Positions 7,546 through 14,702 of a stretch of 16,513 nt of DNA are shown here, piece by piece. Within the stretch, counting starts at the first letter, position 1; every line of letters starts with the position of its first letter. The translations under genes were made by a program, and so were the position numbers. Location of the stretch: contig CAYWBI010000081.1 of the NCBI GenBank assembly GCA_964456445.1, positions 1-16,513 on the forward strand. The letters are read 5' to 3'. This stretch comes from CAYWBI01 sp964456445 (GTDB lineage Bacteria > Calditrichota > Calditrichia > Calditrichales > J004). Below the pieces are notes generated by a model, which was not told the origin of the DNA, did not search any database, and worked only from the letters and a program-made list of their open reading frames with translations.

Positions 7546-7608
7546 GTAACTTCGTTTTTAATAGCAATAAATGGTCTTTCCGTCATGAATATTTAAGGGG
7601 TGAAGGTT

Positions 7609-8241
7609 ATGCGTGTTTTTTTTGCGATTGTTTTAATAATACTTCTTGCCATCGGCGGCGGTATATTTTATGTGATGCACGAAATGGACAGTAAACCGGA
7701 GATAATCAGCCAAATTCCAAAAGCGGATTTTAACATCCTAAAATCAGATGCCGAGAACGTCAAGCTTCGGGTAAGGCAACAACTTGACGACGGGGGAACC
7801 GCCCGATTAAACAGCCAGGATTTTTCTGCCCTGCTTTTTGGACAATTGCAAAGGAAATCCCGGCTGGACCTGGCGTTGATGGTAAAAAAATATGATTGCA
7901 AAATTCTTGATGGACGTTTGCACGTAAAAGCGGTTATAGATCTGAGACAGCTTAGTAATTCCAAACTCCCGGCAGAAGCACGCAGGATGCTGGATTTGGT
8001 CACTGCTTTTATACCGGATGGAACCTTGGAAAACGTATATGTCGGGCTTGATGGAACACCGGTGGAAAAAGACGGAAAAATAGACTTTTCAGATAACAGC
8101 ACGGTTACATTGGGCGGGTTCACCCGGTCAATAAGGGATGCCAGAGGCGAGCGGCATATTAAAATTGGCATAAAGTCCCTGCGCAAAATGGGTGTAACAG
8201 GTTTTAAAATGGGCGATGATTTTATCGAAGTTCATAGGTAA
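7609..8241 (+). CDS. Single-pass membrane-anchored protein of unknown function
   Basis: Not recognised. With the ATG at 7609 the product has 210 residues. A GTG at 7600 is also in frame, but it overlaps the likely ribosome-binding site AAGGGG (7595-7600), which is spaced eight bases from the ATG, so the ATG is preferred. Residues 1-24 are a strongly hydrophobic helix with one arginine before it, a signal anchor or uncleaved signal peptide. The rest is polar, alternating strands and charged turns, with no cysteine pairs, lipobox or known catalytic motif; the segment ending in SLRKMGVTGFKMGDDFIEVH looks like a beta-rich repeat end. A periplasmic or outer face location is inferred. It is preceded by its own promoter and converges on the minus-strand gene at 8323-9021. 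Codon usage looks like that of its neighbours. Confidence 0.75.
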   Translation: MRVFFAIVLIILLAIGGGIFYVMHEMDSKPEIISQIPKADFNILKSDAENVKLRVRQQLDDGGTARLNSQDFSALLFGQLQRKSRLDLALMVKKYDCKILDGRLHVKAVIDLRQLSNSKLPAEARRMLDLVTAFIPDGTLENVYVGLDGTPVEKDGKIDFSDNSTVTLGGFTRSIRDARGERHIKIGIKSLRKMGVTGFKMGDDFIEVHR

Positions 8242-8322
8242 TATTTAACTGTAAGCAACTGTTCGGCCTTTTAAAAATGTTTCCAGGAGAAGGAACTAAT
8301 CCAATAAATCGGTTTTTGGTTT

Positions 8323-9021
8323 TCACTGGCCGTCAAATAAATAGCGTAAATTATCCAGGCTCTTCGCAATGGAAAAGGGCAATTCCTTAGCAAACACATC
8401 GAGCACGACCAGTGCGTTAAGGTTGGCATCTTTATCAACAATGGAACGCATACGTTCCGCCATTCCGCGATTCAATAGTTGGATATCCTCATAGTTTTTC
8501 ATAAGGCCGTCCAAATCCCAATCCGGCGTACCCCCATTCTTTTTCTTTAAATATTGTCTCAGTAAATAGGTGCTTACCGACCGAAAGACGGTTTCTTCCA
8601 CGCAGGCAAACGGCAAATGGAAACGTACCATTGGTTTAAGCGGGGCCATCACGGGGCAATCACTGGTAACCATATAAATCCCTAACATTGCGCTAAGCCC
8701 ACTTTGAATGGTTGTATTTTTACTATATGTCCTTTCGGGGGTTTCAACCATTACATGCACTTTCTCAAAAGAATACATGTCATTAAAACGGGGAAGTACG
8801 GTTGATAAATTTAAGGCCAGCGGACAGTCCGGGTAATCATTTTTCTTTAAAGGACAATTTTTACATTGATGGTAGTCAAGCTTTGTCCAGTTTGTTGGTG
8901 TGATTTCCTGCTGTGGCCGAAGCTTCAAGCTTTCAGCTTCAAGGGTTATATCGAATGTTGCACGTTCGCCGTTTTCAAAGATGAAGTAATATTTAAAGTT
9001 CCAGGGTTCTTTATTTCTCAA
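8323..9021 (-). CDS. Conserved-looking cytoplasmic protein with a cysteine cluster, function unknown
   Basis: 232 residues, no signal peptide or membrane segment. The first 45 residues look like a small beta domain (FIFENGERATFDI). Next comes C53-x2-C56-x9-C66 within HQCKNCPLKKNDYPDCPLA, a possible metal- or iron-sulfur-binding motif, and Cys122 and Cys140 may add ligands. The remainder is mainly helical, including FHLPFACVEETVFRSVSTYLL and a charged end. I recall similar uncharacterised proteins in Deltaproteobacteria but cannot name the family with confidence. The start is TTG: the frame upstream is closed by a stop within 13 codons and has no ATG or GTG, and GGGAGA lies nine bases before the TTG. 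It converges with the anchored-protein gene; the 81-base gap between them shows no clear terminator. Confidence 0.78.
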   Translation of the reverse strand: MRNKEPWNFKYYFIFENGERATFDITLEAESLKLRPQQEITPTNWTKLDYHQCKNCPLKKNDYPDCPLALNLSTVLPRFNDMYSFEKVHVMVETPERTYSKNTTIQSGLSAMLGIYMVTSDCPVMAPLKPMVRFHLPFACVEETVFRSVSTYLLRQYLKKKNGGTPDWDLDGLMKNYEDIQLLNRGMAERMRSIVDKDANLNALVVLDVFAKELPFSIAKSLDNLRYLFDGQ

Positions 9022-9321
9022 GTCTCGTATTCTCCCATAGTTTTGATAATTAGCAGATTAAAATATCGGCAATAAAAAGATAAGGTTAAACTTTATAGAT
9101 GTAATTGGAAAAAATGAATGGAGTTGACCACATAAATGCATAATACATTATGAACGGTGTCTATTCATCTTGTCCTCTTTATAACCGGACAGTTTTTGTG
9201 AACTTCATCAATATGTCTCAAATGAAATAGTGTAATGAAATATGGATGGGATCAGGACCGTATAATCATTTTGGCTCTAATGGGTTTCTTATGGGTAAAT
9301 TCTTAGATAGAAAGAATATTT

Positions 9322-9349
9322 ATAAGACAGGATAACAGGATTGTCTTAT
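9322..9349. repeat. Inverted repeat with ACAGGAT tandem
   Basis: ATAAGACA (9322-9329) pairs perfectly with TGTCTTAT (9342-9349) around a 12-base loop. Overlapping it, ACAGGAT occurs twice, eight bases apart (9327-9333 and 9335-9341). From memory, ACAGGAT/ATCCTGT tandems are frequent intergenic repeats in several bacterial groups. Function is unknown. Confidence 0.45.
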
Positions 9350-9432
9350 TAAAAATGGATAATATGGAACTCGAAATTGTTTTTTGGCATGAAGGTAGCT
9401 GAGCTCAAGGGTAGAGTGCCGCATCTGACTAA

Positions 9433-9557
9433 CCCCGTCTTTTAGGGCGGGGAGAAAAGTGAAGAAGGCAATTAATGGGGGCTTTAGCCCAACAACTTCA
9501 AGGGCTAAAGCCCCGACGAATCAATCGGATTGTTCGTCCCCGGGATAAATCCCGGGG
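9433..9557. repeat. Array of four adjacent hairpins, REP/MITE-like
   Basis: Four palindromes follow one another. (1) CCCCGTCT (9433-9440) with GGGCGGGG (9445-9452): eight pairs including two G-U, loop TTTA. (2) GGGGCTTTAGCCC (9478-9490) with GGGCTAAAGCCCC (9502-9514): 13 perfect pairs, and each arm is itself palindromic. (3) GACGAA (9515-9520) plus CAAT (9522-9525) with ATTG plus TTCGTC (9529-9538): one bulged T. (4) CCCCGGGAT (9538-9546) with ATCCCGGGG (9549-9557). Such GC-rich stems in an AT-rich gap are typical of REP/BIME sequences or short mobile elements moved in trans. Hairpin 1 resembles the terminal stems of IS200/IS605-type elements. No transposase lies in the window, so the class is inferred. 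Confidence 0.65.
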
Positions 9558-9729
9558 CTATTCAAAGAATAAAAACAATTTGATTGAAATTCAAGGGATT
9601 CACTTGTCCGTACTTTTTGCTTATTGAAACCAAATCAAATTTCAATGGTATTCATTCATTTCTAATTCAGGAAGCATTCAGGTTTCTTAATAGGCCTAAT
9701 CTATTTCCATACAAAAACCAGTAGTGCCA

Positions 9730-12700
9730 TCATTTTAAATTTGCCGAAAGCCAGCGCTTCGCTGTTTGCAGCGAGATACCCTTACGTTTTGCATAATCCT
9801 GTAATTGGTCTTCATCGATTTTGCCCAGTCCGAAATATGCGGCTTCAGGCAGGGCAAAATACCATCCGGAAACCGAGGCTGCCGGAAGCATAGCAAAATT
9901 GTCAGTTAATGAAATTCCGGTATATTTACTTGCTTCGAGCATTTCGAACAAGGTTGCCTTTTCTGTATGGTCCGGACAGGATGGATAGCCGGGCGCCGGA
10001 CGGATGCCGCGATACTTTTCACCGATAAGTTGGGCATTGTCCAGTTTTTCATCTCCGGCATAACCCCAGATTTCCCGACGCGTTTTTTGATGTAATAATT
10101 CGGCAAAAGCCTCTGCCAGACGGTCTGCCAGCGCCTTGGCCAGGATGCTTTTATAATCATCATGATCGGCCTCAAATGCCTGGGTAATTTTTTCAAGACC
10201 CAATCCGCAGGTAACGGCAAATGCCCCAATATAATCTGTACGGCTGCTTTCCAGCGGAGCGATGAAATCGGCCAGCGCAAAATTTGGGCGATTATTGCGG
10301 CGCGGCATCTGTTGGCGCAGGGTGTGGATCGTTTTCCATGGGGATGTTTCGCCCGGTTTCATAAAGACAAGGATATCATCACCAAGGGAATTGGCAGGGA
10401 ACAGTCCCACGACGCCACGGGCGGTCAGTTTCTTATGTTCAACAATATCCTTCAGCATTATCACGGCATCATCATAAACGGCCCGGGCCTGGGGTTTCCC
10501 GAGTATGTTGGGGAAACTTCCGGTCATTTCCCATACACTGAAAAAAGGCGTCCAATCAATATATTTCTGGATTTCATTTAGGGGATAATCTTCAAGAACG
10601 GTTATTCCGGGATGATTCGGTGGTGAAAGAAGCGCTTGTTTCCAATCGATTGAAAAACGGTTGACGCGGGCCTCGCTTAGGGAAACGAGTTTTGATTTTT
10701 TCTGTCGTGCCAGATAATCCCTACGGATTTTTTCGTATGCCGTACGGGTTGACTTTGCAAAATCAATTTTGCCCTTCGGATTTAGTAATTGGTTTACCAC
10801 ATTCACCGCGCGGGATGCATCCAGCACATGTGTTGTGGGCCCGTTGTATTCAGGCTCGATTTTAACCGCGGTGTGTTTTTGAGAAGTGGTGGCGCCGCCA
10901 ATAAGCAAGGGTAAATCAAAATTTTGCCGCTGCATCTCATGTGCCACATGGGTCATTTCATCCAATGAAGGGGTTATCAAACCCGAAAGCCCGATAATGT
11001 CAACCTTTTCATCCAGAGCGGTTTGTAATATTTTTTCCGCGGGGACCATTACCCCAATATCAATTACTTCGTAATTATTGCAGCCGAGTACCACGCCAAC
11101 AATTTTTTTACCAATATCATGTACATCACCTTTGACGGTGGCCAGCAATATTTTACCGGCCGATGATGGCCCTGCCTGTTTTTCTTGCTCTAAAAAAGGC
11201 AGCAGGTAGGCAACGGCTTTTTTCATCACCCGTGCGCTTTTTACAACCTGCGGAAGGAACATCTTCCCGGAACCGAACAGATCGCCGACCTCATTCATAC
11301 CGGCCATCAGCGGGCCTTCAATCACTTTGATCGGGGAATTATATTTTTGGCGTGCTTCCTCGATATCCACATCAATAAATTCAACAACACCGCGGATAAG
11401 GGCGTGCTCCAACCGTTTTTCCACGGCGGCGGAGCGCCATGCAGCATCTTCCTGTTTGCGCGGCCCTTTTTGCTTTAAGGTAGAGGCATATTCCACAAGG
11501 CGTTCGGTTGCATCTTCACGACGATTAAAAAGAACATCCTCCACTTGCCTGAGTAAGGTAGGTTCAATTTCTTCATAGACCGTTATTTGTCCGGCATTGA
11601 CAATGCCCATATCCATTCCTGCCTTGATGGCATGATATAGAAAAGCGGAATGCATGGCTTCGCGCAGGGTGTTGTTGCCCCGGAAGGAAAACGACAGGTT
11701 GCTGACACCGCCGCTTATCCGGGCCAAGGGTAGATGCGTTTTTATCCAGGTTACGGCTTCAAGATATTCCAACGCGTAAGTATTGTGTTCCGGAATTCCG
11801 GTGGCGATGGCAAAAATGTTGGGATCTAGAATGATGTCCTCTGCCGGAAAATCCAATTGTTTGGTTAAAATGTTATAGGCGCGTTGACAGATAGTCGTTT
11901 TACGGGTAAAACTGTCTGCCTGGCCTTGCTCATCAAATGCCATCACGATAACCGCCGCACCATAACGTCTGGCCAAACGGGCATGATCAATAAATTGAGA
12001 TTCGCCTTCCTTTAAGCTGATCGAATTTATGATCGATTTGCCCTGTACCTGTTTTAACCCGGCCTCAATTACTGCCCATTTTGATGAATCGAGCATAATA
12101 GGAACCTTGCTGATCTCGGGTTCTGTTGCAATTAATTTTAGAAAGTGGCTCATGGCCTGTTCGGAATCCAGCATTCCTTCATCCATGTTGATATCGATAA
12201 TTTGTGCGCCGTTTTCAACTTGTTTACGTGCCACATCGAGGGCCGCTTCAAATTCATCCCCCAGGATAAGCCGCGCGAAACGTTTGGAACCCGTCACATT
12301 ACAGCGCTCACCAATGTTTATAAAGTTGCTGTCCGGTCGTATAGTCAAGGCCTCCAGACCACTGAACTGGGTTTTTGCCGGTATTTTAGGCAAAGAGCGT
12401 GGGGAAAATCGGGACATACTTGATGCGAAACGGCTGATATGTTCCGGTGTTGTGCCACAGCAACCGCCAACGATATTTACAAATCCGGCGGCGGCGTATT
12501 CTTCCAAAACCTTTACCATTTGGTCGGGCGTCTCATCGTAGTCACCAAAAGCGTTGGGCAAACCGGCATTGGGATAGAGTGTCACATAACAGCTGGCCAG
12601 CCCGGAAAGTTCTTCAATAAAAGGGCGCATTTGCTTGGGGCCAAGGGAACAATTGAGCCCGATACTAAATAAATTGGCATGTTTAACTGAGATATAAAAT

Positions 12701-13398
12701 GCTTCAAGCGTTTGACCGGAGAGGGTACGCCCACTCATATCGATGATGGTAACCGAGAGCATGACAGGTACACGTCGGCCGCATGTATCAAAATATTTTT
12801 CAATGGCAAACAAGGCGGCTTTTGCATTTAACGTATCGAAGACCGTTTCGATAAGCAGTGTATCCACGCCGCCATCAACCAGTCCACGCACTTGTTCATA
12901 ATAGGCATCGACCATCTCTTGCCAGGTTACCGAGCGGTTGGCGGGGTCATTCACATCGGGGGATAGCGATAGGGCGACATTTGTGGGGCCCATGGATCCG
13001 GCCACAAAACGGGGTGTTTTAGCGTCGTTCGCATATTCGGCCGTCACGGCCTCCCGGGCCAGCTCCGCCGATCGTTTGTTAAGTTCATAAACGAGGTCCA
13101 CCATTTTGTAATCACGCATGGATATGCCATTGGCATTAAATGTGTTTGTTTCGATCATATTTGCCCCTGCCTGCAGATAGGCACGGTGAATGGAGCGAAT
13201 GATATCCGGTTGAGTAAGCGAAAGCAGATCGTTGGCGCCTTTTAGCTGCCCCGGCCATTCCTTAAAACGTTCACCCCGGAAATCGGGTTCTTCTAATTTG
13301 TGATCCTGGATCATGGTGCCCATTGCGCCGTCCAGGATCAGGATGTTTTTCTCTAAGGCCGCCCGCAGGTCGGATGCTCTTGAACTTTGCGAATTCAT
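9730..13398 (-). CDS. metH: Cobalamin-dependent methionine synthase
   Basis: 1222 residues, the full length of four-module MetH, which transfers a methyl group from methyltetrahydrofolate to homocysteine in the cytoplasm via bound cobalamin. Module 1, homocysteine-binding, about 12-330: zinc ligands Cys250 (NCSLG), Cys313 and Cys314 (GGCCGTTP). Module 2, pterin-binding, about 355-640: FINIGERCNVTGS, and IDINMDEGML. Module 3, cobalamin-binding: helical cap about 655-740, then DVHDIGKKIV with the cobalt-ligating His760. Module 4, reactivation by S-adenosylmethionine, about 905-1222: RPAPGYPSCPDH (1133-1144) and the conserved end GWYFALPEAAYFGLGKI. All key residues are present. The ATG has a weak ribosome-binding site (GGA, six bases upstream). 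No metF or cobalamin genes are adjacent, and no SAM or cobalamin riboswitch was recognised upstream. Confidence 0.98.
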   Translation of the reverse strand: MNSQSSRASDLRAALEKNILILDGAMGTMIQDHKLEEPDFRGERFKEWPGQLKGANDLLSLTQPDIIRSIHRAYLQAGANMIETNTFNANGISMRDYKMVDLVYELNKRSAELAREAVTAEYANDAKTPRFVAGSMGPTNVALSLSPDVNDPANRSVTWQEMVDAYYEQVRGLVDGGVDTLLIETVFDTLNAKAALFAIEKYFDTCGRRVPVMLSVTIIDMSGRTLSGQTLEAFYISVKHANLFSIGLNCSLGPKQMRPFIEELSGLASCYVTLYPNAGLPNAFGDYDETPDQMVKVLEEYAAAGFVNIVGGCCGTTPEHISRFASSMSRFSPRSLPKIPAKTQFSGLEALTIRPDSNFINIGERCNVTGSKRFARLILGDEFEAALDVARKQVENGAQIIDINMDEGMLDSEQAMSHFLKLIATEPEISKVPIMLDSSKWAVIEAGLKQVQGKSIINSISLKEGESQFIDHARLARRYGAAVIVMAFDEQGQADSFTRKTTICQRAYNILTKQLDFPAEDIILDPNIFAIATGIPEHNTYALEYLEAVTWIKTHLPLARISGGVSNLSFSFRGNNTLREAMHSAFLYHAIKAGMDMGIVNAGQITVYEEIEPTLLRQVEDVLFNRREDATERLVEYASTLKQKGPRKQEDAAWRSAAVEKRLEHALIRGVVEFIDVDIEEARQKYNSPIKVIEGPLMAGMNEVGDLFGSGKMFLPQVVKSARVMKKAVAYLLPFLEQEKQAGPSSAGKILLATVKGDVHDIGKKIVGVVLGCNNYEVIDIGVMVPAEKILQTALDEKVDIIGLSGLITPSLDEMTHVAHEMQRQNFDLPLLIGGATTSQKHTAVKIEPEYNGPTTHVLDASRAVNVVNQLLNPKGKIDFAKSTRTAYEKIRRDYLARQKKSKLVSLSEARVNRFSIDWKQALLSPPNHPGITVLEDYPLNEIQKYIDWTPFFSVWEMTGSFPNILGKPQARAVYDDAVIMLKDIVEHKKLTARGVVGLFPANSLGDDILVFMKPGETSPWKTIHTLRQQMPRRNNRPNFALADFIAPLESSRTDYIGAFAVTCGLGLEKITQAFEADHDDYKSILAKALADRLAEAFAELLHQKTRREIWGYAGDEKLDNAQLIGEKYRGIRPAPGYPSCPDHTEKATLFEMLEASKYTGISLTDNFAMLPAASVSGWYFALPEAAYFGLGKIDEDQLQDYAKRKGISLQTAKRWLSANLK

Positions 13399-13657
13399 TT
13401 TTTATCCAAAATTATATATCAATGATGTTTGTTTCTTTGTTAAAATATGTGATCCGTTCGACATTTCTTATATAAACATGACCTGGAATGGAATCCACAG
13501 CATATTAAACCGCTTATAAATTAAAAGTAAAACTTTAACATATTTCACATTTCATTCAAAATTTATTTATTCAATTTTTTATTATCAGATAAAGACGACG
13601 TATATTGATTTTAATGACCGGACAATCTATACTATTATTTAATCAATTAAGGCAGCA
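13399..13657. other. Divergent AT-rich intergenic region between metH and the membrane-protein gene
   Basis: 259 bases, strongly AT-rich. It must carry promoters in both directions. A good one for the plus strand is listed separately. For metH no box pair stands out clearly. I looked for the conserved cores of SAM and cobalamin riboswitches in the metH direction and did not see them, nor a terminator-like stem before metH. A near-palindrome TTAAAAGTAAAACTTTAA lies in the middle and could be an operator, but AT-rich chance symmetry is likely. Confidence 0.4.
13605..13633 (+). promoter_or_regulatory. Sigma70-type promoter for the membrane-protein gene
   Basis: TTGATT (13605-13610) and TATACT (13628-13633) are separated by exactly 17 bases. 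They match four and five of six consensus positions. Transcription would begin near 13640, about 18 bases before the ATG, leaving room for the AAGG ribosome-binding site at 13649-13652. Confidence 0.55.
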
Positions 13658-14524
13658 ATGACGCTCACACGAACGGAACACCGTATAAATACCCTTTATG
13701 ATTTTTTGGAAAATGCATGGCACAGTCCACGAAACTGGCGTTTGATAGGCAGCGTTATTGTTGCCGGTTTTCTTATAGATTTGATACTGATCCTGCTGAA
13801 CCAAAACCAGCTTTTACCATCGGGCGTGAAAGAATTGGTCCCTACCAATATTTTTTATTCCATCAATTTTGCCTTTACTATGCTGTTGGTTTTCGAAATT
13901 ATAAGTTTGATTTTTGTGATAGCGGAATCCGTGGCCGACGCCCTGGGCAAACAGTTTGAAATTCTGTCGCTTATATTCTTGCGCCGTTCGTTTAAAGAAT
14001 TTGTTCATTTTAACGGACCGGTTCTTTGGGACAATCTTTCAACCACCATTTATCATATCGCCGCTGATGCCGGGGCCGCATTGCTTATCTTTTTTATACT
14101 GGCCTATTATTACCGTTTGCAACGCCACCGGCCCATCATTGACGACAAAGACAACCTTGGGCATTTTGTGATGGCCAAAAAGGGCGTGGCCCTATTGCTT
14201 ATTTTTTTCTTTACTACAATTGGTTTGTATGATTTGTCCCTTCGCCATGGGATGATTTCCTGGTATGCCTTTTTCCACACCATTTATACCATTCTCATAT
14301 TTAGTGATATCCTCCTGGTGCTGATATCCCTGCGCTATTGTACGATTTATTCGGTTGTATTTCGGAATTCCGGGTTTGCTTTGGCAACTGCAATGATCCG
14401 TATCGCCCTTGGGGCGTCTTTTTATTTATCGATTGCCCTTGGTTTAGGGGCCGCGGTTTTTGTCCTGGTTTTAAGCCATGTTTATAATGTTTTTAATTCT
14501 ATTGAGGAAATAGAAACCCCGTGA
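13658..14524 (+). CDS. Multi-pass inner-membrane protein of unknown function
   Basis: 288 residues, not assigned to a family. Hydrophobic segments lie at about 28-48, 66-90, 132-152, 176-194, 201-226 and 240-278 (the last long enough for two), giving six or seven membrane passes. Between segments 2 and 3 is an amphipathic stretch, GKQFEILSLIFLRRSFKEF (97-115), which might be a helix lying along the membrane or an interaction surface. The loop at 153-172 is charged (RLQRHRPIIDDKDN). Polar or acidic residues within membrane segments (Glu80, Glu90, Asp41, Asp137, Asp217) could form an ion path, but no known transporter or channel signature is visible. It has its own promoter and ends at a bidirectional terminator, so it is probably transcribed alone. 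The ATG is preceded by AAGG five bases upstream. Confidence 0.78.
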   Translation: MTLTRTEHRINTLYDFLENAWHSPRNWRLIGSVIVAGFLIDLILILLNQNQLLPSGVKELVPTNIFYSINFAFTMLLVFEIISLIFVIAESVADALGKQFEILSLIFLRRSFKEFVHFNGPVLWDNLSTTIYHIAADAGAALLIFFILAYYYRLQRHRPIIDDKDNLGHFVMAKKGVALLLIFFFTTIGLYDLSLRHGMISWYAFFHTIYTILIFSDILLVLISLRYCTIYSVVFRNSGFALATAMIRIALGASFYLSIALGLGAAVFVLVLSHVYNVFNSIEEIETP

Positions 14525-14629
14525 TATAGCGACCGCCGCTAAAAAGGCCAGAACCAATTATGAAAAGGGGACCAGCGCAAGGAGAAAAATTGCTTTGGTT
14601 GTCAATTGAACTATTTCATTATTAAAAGA

Positions 14630-14653
14630 ACCGACGCCGGAATTGGCGCCGGT
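14630..14653. terminator. Bidirectional rho-independent terminator
   Basis: ACCGACGCC (14630-14638) pairs with GGCGCCGGT (14645-14653) with one mismatch around a six-base loop. On the plus strand the stem runs into TTTT (14653-14656); on the minus strand into TTCTTTT (complement of 14624-14630). It lies between two converging genes, the membrane protein and the chemoreceptor, and suits both. Confidence 0.8.
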
Positions 14654-14702
14654 TTTATCCGATAGCTTCAAAGATTTTTTTAGGGCTTGATATTTGTTGG
14701 GA

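Larger units (their letters stand above)
7278..7608. other. 331-base gap between the DHH gene and the anchored-protein gene
   Basis: No convincing gene. The right part holds a promoter and a palindrome (listed separately). On the minus strand, 7281-7400 is an open stretch of 39 codons ending in TGA whose translation looks protein-like (for example SLREIKFARG and KTQADRLIR) but has no suitable upstream start; it could be the tail of a decayed gene. A 38-codon ATG frame on the plus strand from 7380 has no ribosome-binding site. Confidence 0.4.
9022..9729. other. 708-base gap rich in inverted repeats
   Basis: No reading frame here looks like a gene; the longest ATG frames are about 25 codons. 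The gap lies between the divergently placed 5' end of the cysteine-motif gene and the 3' end of metH. It holds CATAAT-AC-ATTATG (9139-9152), TGTCC/GGACA (9171-9191) followed by a T run, the repeat at 9322-9349, the hairpin array at 9433-9557, and a 9-bp AT-rich inverted repeat (9577-9585 with 9633-9641). The density of palindromes suggests accumulated mobile-element remnants or intergenic repeats. Confidence 0.5.

Noticed and set aside
7600..7608. GTG at 7600 as start of the anchored protein
   Set aside because: It overlaps the best ribosome-binding site, which is correctly spaced for the ATG at 7609.
7668..8186. 172-codon minus-strand frame opposite the anchored-protein gene
   Set aside because: The plus-strand frame has a promoter, a ribosome-binding site and a signal anchor; the minus frame has none of these and is serine-rich like other shadows.
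8242..8322. A terminator between the two convergent genes
   Set aside because: Only a four-base stem (TTCC/GGAA) could be found, with no GC-rich hairpin followed by T.
9395..9440. A tRNA gene
   Set aside because: The D-arm-like part is followed by no anticodon stem that closes and no T-arm, so it cannot fold as a tRNA.
9433..9557. A CRISPR array
   Set aside because: The stems differ from one another in sequence; there are no identical repeats with regular spacers and no cas genes.
12029..12541. 170-codon plus-strand frame inside metH
   Set aside because: Lies opposite the intact folate and homocysteine modules of metH; no domain seen.
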